64,000 nt of DNA from Burhinus oedicnemus (lineage: Eukaryota; Chordata; Aves; Charadriiformes; Burhinidae), in NCBI GenBank assembly GCA_008921705.1, contig VFFE01007070.1:1139010-1203009 (forward strand). Reading direction: 5' to 3'. The notes beneath the pieces are model-generated. The model did no database searches, was not told where the DNA came from, and worked only from the letters and a program-made list of their open reading frames with translations. Each line of letters begins with the position of its first letter. Position 1 is the first letter of the stretch. The position numbers were made by a program, and so were the translations under genes. Of this stretch, positions 38,219 to 51,200 are shown one piece after another.

Positions 38219-41200
38219 ATAAAAATTTAAGTGGCCAATTTCAAAAACATTATATAGACCTCCAGCTTCTAACCTTCCCTCCTCCCCAATGTCTTACATG
38301 TTAAAAACCATAGTTCTGGTTCAGCAAGTGGTTTCTATCCAGCATCTATTAGTGCAACTCAGCTAGTAGCGCTGTCCTGAAGAGATTAATACTAAGTGGA
38401 GAAAAATAGCTAGAGGTAATAGCTTGTCAAAACTGGTGGTGCTCCCTTTAGATCAACAATTGGAATACTCCTTCTTCCAGCCATGGGGTTACTCTCAATA
38501 GTAAAATACGTCTTGCAGTAAAGTGGTTGTACACGCTTATTCTCTAGCCAGTTACTCCAAGGTAATGTAATTTAACCAAGCAGAAAAAGGTGAAAGTCTA
38601 CCTGCAGCACTGGAAACTGAGTTTAATCATTTTGAAATTATTCTGTTTGAATGAATCCGAACTCTCAGCAAGGAGAGAAGGAGAGGAATAAATCGGTCAA
38701 CAAATCAGAGTTACAAGGAGTGTCTGCAGGTTGGCAGAAGCTCATATTTAAGCTTTAAAAATGTTCACTCATGAAACAATCAAAAGCAAAATCAGAAATT
38801 AAAATTATTTTGCATTTCATTACCTGAGCTAACATGTTCACAACTTTTGGTAAAAAGGAGACTGTCAAAAAAAGTCTGAAAAAAATAATAACCATTTCAT
38901 GAATTTTTTAAACTTCTGACATCTTGTGCTGTAAGAAGCAAATAAAATGACAATGTTTACTCAATTTCTTCAAATGTACTAACTTTTTATAATTGCTTCA
39001 AGAAAGCTGCTGATTCCACTTCCTTAAATGGAAACCAATTTATTATTGATATTAACTAGAAAGTATATTGGATGTATTTAAAGAACATGACGCTGATTTG
39101 ATTGATCTTTTCTTCTTCTGAATGATAGGTGTTGGGTTACAATCTGAACAAGAATATCTTTTTTAACTATTATAAAATCTTCAAGTTTTTGAGGTATATT
39201 CTACATAGAATGAATTTATTTACATATCTGCTATCATAATCCTTGTACTTTCCATGTAAAATAACAACTTTCCTGCAACAAATAAACAAAATGAGATCAT
39301 GGCCATGTTGCACTAAAAATTGCACAATCAGCTCCTGGCTTTCCATATCATGAGTACTTTATCTCCAAAGAATATTTTTTTTTAGAAATATTTGATTGTC
39401 AAATATTTTAATCATTATTTACTTGCTGTTTGCCTCCATATGCAAGCCCTGTTAAAGCAACATCTATTATTTATTGAGTTGGCTCTAAACCTACAAGTGC
39501 ACTTCTTCCTTTGTCATACACGGGTGTCAAGCCAAGCATTCTTTCATAGCTATGAGAGTTTCAATTTTAAAGACTTTTGCATAATTAACTGGATCAGGAA
39601 CATTCATGTCTCTATGAAAAGATCAGAATTCTTTTGCTGCTTTTGGTTTTCCTCAGAGGAAGCTGATTTTCTGCAAATAGGAGTCTCTTCCTATGGCTTT
39701 TGGATTGATAAATGTGAAATTGTTTTCTTTGTTTGGTAAAGGGTATATAGTCCATGCAACTGTCAGAACATCATAGCTATTTTAAAGACTGAAAATTATG
39801 GCATGCCAGATCCTGACTGTCTGAGACCATACATTATCTGCAGCCTAAAAGCTCTCTCATCTCAGAAAACGATGGCTAACAACTTAGTTTTAGGCTACAT
39901 AAGACATCAACAACACAGCTGATTCCTTGAAAACTGTTTTGTTACCAACTTTTTCATTGATTTTTAAAAAGTCAAGAACTTATTAACTCAAGATCCCTAA
40001 GCTTTGCCAGAAATTGCATGTGATTTATAATTAACCCACTCTATGAGAGGGACCTGAAACCATGCAGTAAAACTCCATGAAAGGAAATTTATCACTCATC
40101 AAAGATTAGTCTTCCCTCAAGATATATGAAGGGGGAACAGGGGCAATTAGGGAATGAGAATTACTGTGTTGTTACTAAACAGCATTATTCTGGGGATTCT
40201 TGAATTGGGCACCAGGGAACTTTGCATGCTCCTCTGGACCTCAAGAGAGCCTGTTAAAATTTCACTGTAGTTCAAAAATGATGAAGAGGGGAAAGAAAAA
40301 AACTTCAGCTGCATGGAATAGAAACCCTAGTGACTTTTAGTGGTTGTTTAATGATAAACTTCGACTTGGTAAAATTAACAAGTTTTTTTTTTTTTGTTAA
40401 AAAAACACAACCTCTGTGATCATTACAGGGCACACCTAAAGGTATATTACTCATACCAAATGGAAATCTGAAGTTGCATAAAGCCCATCGTGCTTTGTGT
40501 CAGGTGGTACTCAATTATCAGAATGACTCATGAGACACTGCAATGTAGAAATCTCACACAAAATAACAATCACTGAGCTCAGCCTAGTATGCCTTTGAGA
40601 AGATACTCTCCTTTTCCAGAGCAGGGTGCACTAGGAAGACCTGACTGACAAGGTGAATCCAGAGCTGTCTGCCAAGCTGCAAAGACTTGTACTGACATAT
40701 TTCTTCTTTTAAGCCTAAAGCAACATTTAAAATACAAAGATCTCATAGTGACACTGTCATACCCAATGTATGTACAACATTTGAACCTAAGGAGACTGTA
40801 ATTCAGCAGTGCCCAGGGAACACAATAAATGAGGAATCTGATTGAACTTAAAGTTGATATGTGCTGGGATATCACTGACAGACATGTTCATTTATCACTC
40901 AGTTAGGACTCATTCATCCCTCATATAATTAGCACTCTGTTTGTAAGGTCCTATTACTCACCAAAGGCCTCTGATTACAGTCAAATTGAATATTCCCAAC
41001 AAGTTTGACAGCTTATAGGAAAATCGCTCTACTGAAACAAATACTAATGCACTTAAATGACTTGAGAAGGTATGGATACCTCCCAAATGATATTGCTTTG
41101 GTGATACACTTTTACAGTAAAAGGCTGATGGCTGGATCTGTGAATGTACTTCAACACGTTGGAACAGATGCTTCCAACTCCATAATCACAGCCCTCAATT

Positions 41201-42359
41201 CCCAATTTCAGCTAACACTTCTCTATGCAAGTCACCTACAGACTATACAGAGGTCAATTTTACATCTCCTGGGCATTTAGAATTCTACTGCTGAGCTTGA
41301 ACAGGACTGTCTTCATCCTAACAGAGTGTGAACTAGTTGCCCAGATCTCCTCAGGAACATTAAACGCACAGTTTCCCTGGCCAAAATTTGTCCATCTGGT
41401 AAATACACCCAGTACACATGTTGAGCTCTGTACAAAACTTTGGCAGATAAGCTGGCATTGGTACCTTGTACCTTTCCTGTCTCTTTGGCTTCTATTAAAT
41501 TTGTCCACTTATTCAGAATAAGAATTGTAAGAAATAAGAGTAAGATTTAATCAATTCCTTCCCTAACAAGGATTAAAATTCGCATGTCTTCCCTGCCAGA
41601 AGAGCAGGCTACTTACCAAGCAACAAGCAATGCTGGAGCATGATGGTGACATTTCTCGGGCAAGAAAGGCCTCATAAAAGCCAGAAGTATGCGTACATTA
41701 ATACACCAGAGGTTGTGGCATCAAATGCTTCAGAGAGGTGCAGTGCCCAGCTCTCAAATGCTGAGAAATCTACATTCTAATCTCTGCTAGTGTTTGGTAA
41801 TAAAGAGTAACCAGCTAAGATTTATTTTATTTCCCCTCTAGCGCAGACCTAAGCTTCTGTACTACACCAGAAAAGCATGCAGGCAGAGTCCAAGGTCAAA
41901 CGAGGAGTTTATAGGTGAGGAGCTACAGTACAGTCTGTGACATCCGAGGGATTTCAAGTAACCCTGTTTCTTCCCCAGACTGAAACTTGGTTTCTCTTCA
42001 CTGCTCTAGTACATACATTAACAACACAGTGCCCGCTGTGTAACTCCTCCTCCCAGGAGATGCAAAGTTGTATCATGTTTTTCATCCCTCGTTACTGTCT
42101 GTCCTCATTAACTCCATCTTTATTGTACAGTTTATTTCCAAAACATAAACATCAAGAAGCAGATTATCTCTGTTTGGAAGCAGAGAAATCTAAGGTCAGA
42201 GCAGACCACACCAGAATGGTTCCATCTTCCTCATTCTCCACCGGGGCAGTGCATCCACGTACAAAACTGGAGAAGCCCTGGAGAAAGCATCAACCTGTAA
42301 GAAGCAACAGCAGTAGGTAGTGCTAAACTTCAAAGAACTTTGAAGTGCTACCTGCAGCT

Positions 42360-42455
42360 TATTTCAGATAAGTGGAGAAACTGAGACACAAGTCAACTAA
42401 CTGGACATCCCAGCAAAGAAATACAAAAGCAGAGAATGGATCCAAGACAATTTCC
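42360..42455 (-). repeat. MIR-like ancient SINE fragment
   Basis: The plus strand reads TTTCAGATAAGTGGAGAAAC, then TGAGACACA, a TAACT block, a CCCAG block, GCAGAG and GGATCCAAG. This follows the reverse complement of the MIR core (TTTTACAGATGAGGAAACTG, AGGCACAGAG, TAACTTGCCC, GGCAGAGCC, GGATTCGAAC). It is diverged, and the assignment comes from motif order only. Confidence 0.5.
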
Positions 42456-42963
42456 TTGATGTCATAAACTTCCATTTACTCCCAAGGCTATCCTTTCTTT
42501 CTCCAAAGCAATATGTGAAGAGCGAATTTGGTTAACTGACCGTCGGCTTGAACCACCTCTGTGTTCCGATGAATCTGAGTCCATTCAAGGTTTAAAGAGC
42601 AGTGGGAATATCATACAAGTACATCATCTCCACTTTAATCATGACATAGGAAGAGCCGAGAAGTGTTTCTCTCCCTGCTCAACTAAATCTTCATAGCATT
42701 TAACTGATGCACAGAATTCAAATCTTTTTGATATAACAGTGCCAAATTAGTTTTGGCTCATCAAGTTTCATACCTCTTGGCTGGATAACTGCCTTGACAA
42801 CTGACCTTCTGTCAGTTCTCAAATTTAAAGACCGATCTTATGTAGCCATGAAGCAGATGGAGGTGAAAATTATTTTTCGTTTGAAAGTAAATATAGTTTA
42901 AAAAAAATAATTTGGGAAGTACAGGATGGTAATTTTGCTTGTGTGTCATCTTTCACTACTACC

Positions 42964-42995
42964 TATTATTATTATTTTATTATTATTATTATTTT
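42964..42995. repeat. (ATT)n microsatellite
   Basis: About ten TTA/ATT units with one interruption, readable directly from the sequence. Confidence 0.95.
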
Positions 42996-43180
42996 GTTAC
43001 TGCAAGTCCCCTGTACTGCTCAGGCTGTCTGGAAAGCACTTACTCCCTGACATTTCCGCAAAGACACCTATGACAAGGAGTCTTACACAGCATAAACCAT
43101 TTGTCTGCCCATGCCAACCAGGTTCTGCAAGGCCAATTCTGGGTAGAGAATTTGATTTTAAACAAATGGTGTGTACTGAA

Positions 43181-43197
43181 AACACACACACACACAT
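43181..43197. repeat. (AC)n microsatellite
   Basis: An uninterrupted run of about eight AC dinucleotides. Confidence 0.95.
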
Positions 43198-43844
43198 AGA
43201 GATCCAGCCTATACAAGCCACCTGTGCAATATGTCTCAGAAATCTAGCACCTAGAGGGCAAGCTAACGCTCTGGCAAAATAACGCCTCACACAAAGTGCA
43301 CCGTGAGAAGTGCAAGATACGGTGTGCTCAAGACTTTCCAGACACACCCACTCACTCTTCTTTGTTGCTTAAGGTCTCATTTGCACATAAACCACCTCAA
43401 GGAGTAAATGAACATACCTGCAAAGCACAGGGCAGCAAACACACTTTGCTCTCAGTTACTTTGACGGCCCAACTCCAGCATTAAGCAGCAAGATCTCAGC
43501 TGTATATTTTGCTGTTCTTCATGTGAAAGTAAAACCACCTTTCACCTTCACCAGCCACAACAGTCTCACATGACTTTCATGGATATTTAAATGTAGATTT
43601 ATCTCTGGATTTTCAGAAGGGGAAGATACCCACAGTTTGAATAAATATGTCATTTGAGTTAATTTCCTGGGCAAACCTGCCCTGCTGGTTGCACAGACTT
43701 GCATAAATGGCACAAGGAAAATTAAGTATTTGTCTTAGCAACAGCTGCTGCTTTCGCTCCCTGCTTCTCTCCTTGCTCTCACACAGAATCCCACTGGGGT
43801 CGAATTAGATGAGGGCTAGATGAGCAGGTAATCTTAGGTTTAAC

Positions 43845-43965
43845 AGATTCACCTGAGACTCAGGAAACCTGTATTTTTAATCCAATATATGTTATTAGCC
43901 TTTGCCGCAACTTGATCTACCACTTCATTCCTATTTCTCTAGTTACCCTCTGCCTGCCTCATCTG
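43845..43965 (+). repeat. Possible MIR-like ancient SINE fragment
   Basis: The segment contains CTGAGACTCAGGAAACCTG, close to the CTGGGACTCAGGAGACCTGG block common in amniote MIR-type SINEs. A weaker run ending in GCCTGCCTCATCTGGTGAG follows. The second half aligns poorly, so the call is tentative. Confidence 0.35.
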
Positions 43966-46699
43966 GTGAGTCTTTGCTGTTCAGTTTGCCTGTGGTAGCG
44001 TCACAACAGACAACCTGGTCCTGTTCCCCCAGCAAAGGTCTGCTTGTGCTGCTGTGACCGTGTTTATTTTACACTCAGTCATTTGTGCACAGTGTTCCTC
44101 CTGTATAAGGCTGAGAGCACTTGCCTGTCCTGCACTGGGAATGCCGGAGAGGGCTTCGGAGGAGAAGCAACAACACTGGCAAACTTGCCTCCATCCTCAC
44201 TGCAGAGTTATATAGCTAGCATTCACAGCTTGCTGCAGTCACCCATAGATGACTCAAAGCCAAGACAAGATTAGTAAGCAGAGCTGCACTTCCCAAGTAG
44301 CAATTTGAGGATTTTGCAGGCTTTTGTAGAAATGACCTCATGGTGACTTTTGAGGAATAATATATTATAAAAACACCAGGAGAAAAATAACAGTATAGGC
44401 GTGATTGGAGTGGAAGAAACTCCTCTGTGTTGTATCATAACTTCCCAGGTCTCCTTTATTTCATTCATTGTCCTTAGAATTAAATGATACTCATTTAAAA
44501 TTACTAGGTTCATGAAGCATAATGTAAAATTAAGGGGTACGTCAACTTAAAATACACTGTTCTCCATCAGAGCAATTAATTGGTGAAATTAGTCATTGTT
44601 TCATAAACTGAAAGCAAGTAAAATATATGTTTTCAATTGACAAAAATGTCACCAATATCCTTTAATTATTTTTCCAACTAAGTCATTAGTATTTTCTTTA
44701 TTCTTATAAAGACAGTTTTTTCACAATATAGTATTAGCTTGCAGATACACCACCTCTTGCTCAGGCTGACTCCTTTCCTTTTTGTGCTGAATAAATAGCA
44801 CTAAAATGCAGCAATTAAGAATAAAGGCCACCCTCAGGCTCTACATGAGTGTCTCCAGATTTACAACAGCATAAATAAAAGCCAAATTGGGCCTACCTTT
44901 CTAACCAGGTTCAGATTATTTCCTTTTCTTATTTTGCCTGTGATTATTGTAGGACCATTATGAACCAAATCCATGCTTTTCAATCCAATGGTAGGAAAGA
45001 ATCATAATGTTTTATTTTCTTCATACGTCTTCAAGATTTAGGATGGTTTCAGTAGTTTATTAGTTGCTGACTTCTCCAGATACACATGGATTGAAAAATA
45101 TGCTTTAAAGAGAACACTCTGCCACTGAGAACATCCATGAGCTAAGAATATGCTCTGACTTAATGCCCGCTAATTGTCACTCTGAAGTCAATTACCACTG
45201 AGCACAGGTCATGTGCATTCAAGCAGCTATCCTTCATTCATTGTGCTACTCGTGATCTCGTAATATTGACTGACTGAGACAGAGCTTTTTGACCTTTCTA
45301 CAGCCATTGTTAATGGAAATGAGATTTGACCTTGTGAAACTGCAGCTTCAGCTTGTGCTTTCAAAATTAAAACATCCATATTTAATCTTACTGCCAAAAA
45401 TGCAGCAAGAGATATGATTATAAGCTGTAGCCCACAGAAGAATTGCACCTGATGAGAGACACACGCTCAGAAACCTTCAAACAATCCAAATTTTCATTTT
45501 AAAAATACTTCAAGCCTGAAATAATTCATTTGAAACAGCTTGGTTTTACCAAATCCTAGAGCAGTGGGTAAGTGGGCCTTGCTGGGGTCTTTAGGAAGTG
45601 AGGCTAGTGGCACCGCATACACTGAATCTCCATCCATGCTGTTTTACAAAGTAGAGGTACCTTTTAAATGTAGCTGCTGCTGGGCACTGCAAAATCTGAG
45701 CATCAGTCCTCCAAGGCTGCCTGCAGAGGCCTTGCTTTTGCATCAGAGTCTGTCTGTAGCTGAAATCACCATGAACTCCCCTTTGGATTGACCATCCCCC
45801 GAGCTTTATGAAAGCTCCCACTTTGCCAGAATCTAAGGAGGAGAGAAAGGAAATCGATTCCATCGAACTTGGGAGAAAGTAAAAAATTCAACTCAGAAAC
45901 GCTGTAATCTTTCAGTTAATTCATTTAACCTGGGAAGTGCAACTACCTTGAGATATCTGCATGGACGCCACACTGGAGTAATAGCTCATCACCAGGTCGC
46001 TCACGGCACAACCCCATGTCCTATCTCCTGAATCCTTGCAGACATGCCTCTGGGAGCTCAAACCTCACTGAGAATCAATAGGTTTCAGGAGTCTAAGGCG
46101 CCAGTATTTTTTCCCCTATAAATCATATTATCTTTTGGTCTTACTATGAATTGCCTTAAATGAACACACATCAGCTAAGGGAATTCCATTCCTAGACTGC
46201 TTGAAGGGTCAGGACTCTTACTTCAAAATTAATTAGTGAACATTAATTACTCAACAACAGTTATGAAACATTTAAAAGGAAAAGGACTATCCAGAAATAC
46301 CATTAGTAAATGTTTTCCTGAGGAAATTATTTAATTAGTGTTTAATTACTATTAAAGAAATTTATTCGTTGCTAAATATTAATTAACTAAAGTACCATTT
46401 TTAAACTGCTGGTGTTATTTGCAATTTAAATAACTATTCTTATATATGTATTTATTTTCGAGTATTAAGTGGGTGGCTTCTCATTAAGAATAGAACATAG
46501 CAAAGGTTTTAAACATGGGATTGATTGCTGTTCTGGCTTGACCTCAGCTGCAAGCCTGGCATCTTAGATATCAAGACAGTTCTTAGCCCTTTGGAGTTAA
46601 AATGCAGGTCCCTTATGTGACAGCAGAAATTAATTTCTGTTACTTATGAAAACGAATACTGCCCCTTGATTGAAGAAATAGATACTGATTTTCCAAGAT

Positions 46700-46785
46700 G
46701 TCCTGGATATTCAATAGCTGCTACAACCAATTGCATCAAAGATCAGATTTGAATCCAGGTCTCTTGCCATTGATTTCTGCCCCCT
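46700..46785 (-). repeat. Possible MIR-like ancient SINE fragment
   Basis: GATTTGAATCCAGGTCTCTT resembles the reverse complement of the MIR tRNA-related region (GGATTCGAACCCAGGTCT), with a weakly similar run before it. It is short and diverged. Confidence 0.35.
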
Positions 46786-47377
46786 TCAGAACTGCGATGA
46801 CTTCACCAATAGCACCATGAATCCTTTGTCCCATGTACAAGCAGCCCTTGGCCATGATAACACTCCTTTGACAGAGCAAATAATAGAATAAACCATAGGA
46901 TTATTTCTGTGAGCAGTTTGGAGAGTGACAAAGTGATTCTTATTTTATTTTTGTGCGTTTGCACTTTGTGAGGTGTTCTGATGATTCTTGTAACACGATT
47001 TGTGTTCTGCTTAAGAACAGAAAAATAGCCATTTTCCCTTAAGTCTTTATACTGAACAAATTATATAGAAAAATTGCAAAATAGTTGCATTTAGTGCCAG
47101 ATTATCTAAACCATTGAGAATAACAGTGGAATACAGCGGTTGCTGAGGAGTGAATATAATTCCTCAGATTTCCAAAGGATATCTGATATTACCTTAGGCC
47201 TCATTCCACCCTTCCATCTGTTTAAAGGTGTTACAGAGCAGCCTGACTCCTACTAGGTTTAATTACATTTCTTATCTCACAGATCTCTGAATGCAATTTT
47301 TTTCAGAATTCATTGCAATTTCAAGATGAAGCAGGAGAGAAAAAACAGTATTTGCTCATGACCCAGATTGCTCAGTT

Positions 47378-47392
47378 AAAAAAAAAAAAAAA
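47378..47392. repeat. Poly-A run (A15)
   Basis: Fifteen consecutive A bases. No retroposed gene or element body precedes them, so I read this as simple low complexity and not as a retroposon tail. Confidence 0.9.
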
Positions 47393-47784
47393 TTATCCTG
47401 CTGTTTTTTAATTGGAACCATCTGGTATTCCATTTCTTTCCTGTAAAGAACATAAAATTTAAACTCTGGTCTAGGTGTCATCTATATGTAGCATGAAAAG
47501 TTAGTGCTCTAAGTTTGGTGTGGAAAGGTGTTAGGAGATGTTACAGTTGATATACTAGGTATCAGCATTGTTATTAGAGACAAGGAAAAACCTACACAAA
47601 CCCTGTTAAAATTCTAGAATAATATTTAACTTTGTTTTTTCCTCCTGTCCTTTGGTGAAAGTATTTGTGTGGTTTTGATTTCTTTTTTCATCCCTCCTCT
47701 AGTCAGGCAAAACCAAAACATTGTAAAACCCCCTTTCTTTTGGTGTTTGGAAATATTCCAGTTAATTTTTTTAATATTTTTAAG

Positions 47785-48235
47785 GATGGAGATTCTACAA
47801 CTTCTCTGGGCATCCTGACCCAGGGCCAAACCACCTTCATTATGATTTTTTTCCCCTCATATCCAACCAGAATTTGCCTTGCTGCAACTTTTGTGCAGCT
47901 CCTCTCAATTCCTCGTAATTTCAGAATAGTCTGATTTAACTTCCTAACTGGTGGTTACAGAGAAGATGAGGATAGAATATAATCCCCTTGGCCTTCTCCT
48001 CCCTAGGCTGAACAAACAACTCTCCTAGCACCATCCAATCCCTCAACCAGCTTGGTGATTGTCCTCTGAAGTCCCTCCAGTTAGTCAACATCTTTTCTAT
48101 ACTGGAAAGACCCAAACTGGACATAGCACTCCAGATGTGGTCTCACAAGCACTGAATAGAGGGGATCAATCATTCACATCCATCTGCTGGCTGAGTTCTT
48201 GCTAACACAACCCAATATGCAGCTAAAATTTCATA
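47785..48235 (-). mobile_element. Old CR1 LINE fragment (copy F)
   Basis: A minus-strand CR1 3' region with heavy decay. Read on plus, it shows GATGGAGATTCTACAACTTC and TCTGGGCATCCTG. Later come CCTTCTCCTCCCTAGGCTGAA, CTGGACATAGCACTCCAGATGTGG and CTGCTGGCTGAGTTCTTGCT. These are the successive blocks of the CR1 ORF2 C-terminal region in the same order as in copies A, B and C. The extreme 3' end with octamers is not recognisable and there is no open frame of note. The limits are approximate. Confidence 0.88.
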
Positions 48236-51200
48236 TCCAAAAGTAAGACATGGCATACTCTATGCTAATCCCATTAAAAATAGATAAGAAAATTACCTAG
48301 GACCAGAGACTGAAAATATTACATTAACATCTTGACTGCATAGGAAACTGGACCACAAAGAGGTGTAAAAACAAGAGAAGCTAAAAATGTATTCATTTTC
48401 AGACCAGGAAATATTAATGCAAGTAAATTCTATTCCAGAGTGCAAAGATGTAATCATATGTGGTGGTTTACAGATAGTACCTCATTGCTATTTCTGGAAT
48501 GGTATTATTGTTCATTTCCTTTTTCATCTCTATTTTGCCTGAAGGTGATCATGCACTAATGTCAGGGCCACTGAAGAGGAATGGAGGGAGGGATCATCCT
48601 GTAGATCAAGTGAATGAAATTAATAATAAGGGAAAAGTGGTTCCTGCATCCATCAATGGGAATCTTTCAAAAAAATAACTCCAAGTTTAATTCTGCTTGC
48701 ATTGGAGAACCATATTGTTACAAATTTGCAATTAGACGATATCTATGATCACCGAGCATTCCTTATCTTAAGATCTTCTTCCCTTCTGTTCTCGTGAGCC
48801 GGATGTTATTGAGTTTAAAAAAATATACACTGTATATATGAAATTATCATGCAAGTATGTTCTGTTTCAAAAGCCCTTTACAGAAACATGTACCCTAGGC
48901 CAGCACAGAGCCAGCACAGGTCTGACAGCGTATGTTTTCTGGGGTCCTGCATCACAGTAATTTGTAATGTGCTTTCATCAGTCAAAAAAAAACAAAAAAA
49001 GCACTACATTGGTTTTGCTTCCTAAGTATCCTACCAAACTTCAGAATTTGGAGTATTACAAATCTGAAGTATTTTAAAATATTAACTTTCCTGCAGCCAG
49101 CCAAGGCATGCTCTGAAGGAAGACAGTGTTCCTATTGACATATCACTGACAGCAGACAGCTGTTGGGATTTTTTTGCCCAAAAATGTTTGATGTCTTTAT
49201 AACGATACCTGTTTTTTCCACTGACAATGACAATAAAAGTCAGTTACAGTATTTCTTCTTTCCTGACTGTCTTTGAAATGCTGAGTAGAACAAATATTTC
49301 TTTGTCAGAAGGCAGAATCGCTGAAAATAGTAAGGCAGAAGAAGCCACAAAATGGAATATTCATAAGGTGGTTGCATTTGACATGATGTAAATTGCTCCT
49401 AGTATTACTACTTTTAAACACCAAAGTATTTTGGATCAGCCCATCATTCATTTCCTAGTTACACATAAAAATAATTATATGGATTAAATAGTAATATTCA
49501 GACCTTTTTTTTTTTCCCCCCTGCATGGAAAGGAAAAGAATTCATGACATATGATGTCCATCATCTCTCCAACTTTTTAGGAAGTTCAATACAGAACTTC
49601 AGTATACTTACCCTAATGAAAATCTCCTGGGACTACTCTGTCCAGGTAGAGTCAGCTTCATCTGGCTTTAAACACTTAAATGAGGCAATTAAATATGAAA
49701 CCTGGATGCCTGAAGCAAGCTGTATAGTCAATGATGAGAGATGGATACCCCTAGATTGTGATTCAACTTGTTTAAAATACCACCTCATTTAAAATATGTC
49801 TCCACAGTCAGATAAATGAATCTGAATCATAAAGCTCTGTACGTATGAGAAAGGTCAGGAAAGGATTCAGGGGCAGAAGAAAAAGGGGCCAATTTTTGAC
49901 CATGTTTCCTACTTTATAGCCTTGGCAAAATCCCAGGATAAAACATTCCTGCTGACTCTTTCCCATACCTGGCTCAGATTCAGATTTAAATAAACCTTTT
50001 TTCATTAACGTGTCTTAAAAGTTTTATCCACCCCCAATAGTTAGCACAGAATGTTGATGACATAATTTTAGAACTCAGTAGACAGAAATGCATTAGTAGC
50101 AACACCAAAGGTATTACAGCAAAAGCAAAACAATGAGATATACTCAAGTCTTCGTGTTTCCAAACACAGATTTATAGTTTCATCTACAGCCTGACTTCCT
50201 TCTGAATGCCAGTTATATTATTTGCAGACCAGCTCTGAGAAAAACAAATATAATATTTGGAAAAACTATACCACAGGGAGATTAAGGTCAAGGCCTTCAA
50301 AATAGTTAGATAATTTTGGTCCCTTGTTTCTAGATTCAGTTTATTGGATTCAGCTTCCCCAATTGAGGCACCTAAAAACATTAGAGTCTTAAAAATGTGT
50401 CCTCAGTGGCTTTCCATGATGATATAGGAAATCTTTCATAACCCTTACTGCTCCTTACTGCTTACCCACCAACTAATAGTCAAAACATTATAAAAAGTAG
50501 GACATCTGACACTGCTGTATTTACCTATTTAGCTCAACATAGGTATTGGCATTCTCGATTTGGAAGGCTGTTTCTGAAGAGCTCCTAAAACATTTTGGCT
50601 TTTAAGCTCTTGTACTTGTCCTTTACTCACCTGTCAAAGGGCAGTTGTCTACTAACTGTATCATATTCCCAATTTGTTTAGATCAGCTGCACAACATGCT
50701 TCTCTCTCACCTGCTCTTCTACTCAGCCTTTGAGGGCCATGCAGGCATTTGATTTGGTGTTGAGTGTGATCTGTGTTAAGTCTTGTTGATACCTTTGCCC
50801 AGCCATTCAAATCAAAGTCCCAAAGACCTGGCATTACAGTCCTGCATTATTTCCATGGCTAAGCCTGTTGATTATCAGCAAAGTGAGCCAAAAGGGAAAT
50901 ACTGACTTAACAGCTAGTAATTGAAACAAGAGTTAATTTTGTTTTCATTTCCCCTTACCTTGTAATAATTTGTAGTGCACAAGTGGGTTTTGTGCTTTGT
51001 CTCTTCGTTTCCCTGGAAGCTACTCTCAGAAAAAACATATCAGAAACCAGACTCTGGGCTCAGCCACGCCATTAAGATCTATATGCCAAGACCACTATGC
51101 ATTTTCCTTAATGTGAGACTGAAGATGAAAGAATTATCTTGGAACAAACATCTATTTTTTTCTGCTGGGGATCACAGAAATCCCCCTTCCTCTGATTCTG

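Larger units (their letters stand above)
35736..47784. other. Non-coding unique DNA, no gene seen
   Basis: About 12 kb with no supported gene. It holds three MIR-like fragments (42360-42455, 43845-43965, 46700-46785), a 10-bp stem-loop (38192-38218), a T13 run (40383-40395), an ATT microsatellite (42964-42995), an AC run (43181-43197) and an A15 run (47378-47392). A short segment at 37420-37545 keeps several CpG dinucleotides. Blocks at 45110-45540 and 46220-46490 read like conserved non-coding elements. Open frames reach about 127 codons (41937-42320) but show no known motif. Confidence 0.6.

Noticed and set aside
41937..42320. 127-codon plus-strand open frame
   Set aside because: No recognisable domain, and its first codon is an alternative start; no supporting signals.
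47378..47392. A15 run considered as the tail of a processed pseudogene
   Set aside because: No gene-like or retroposon-like body upstream on either strand.
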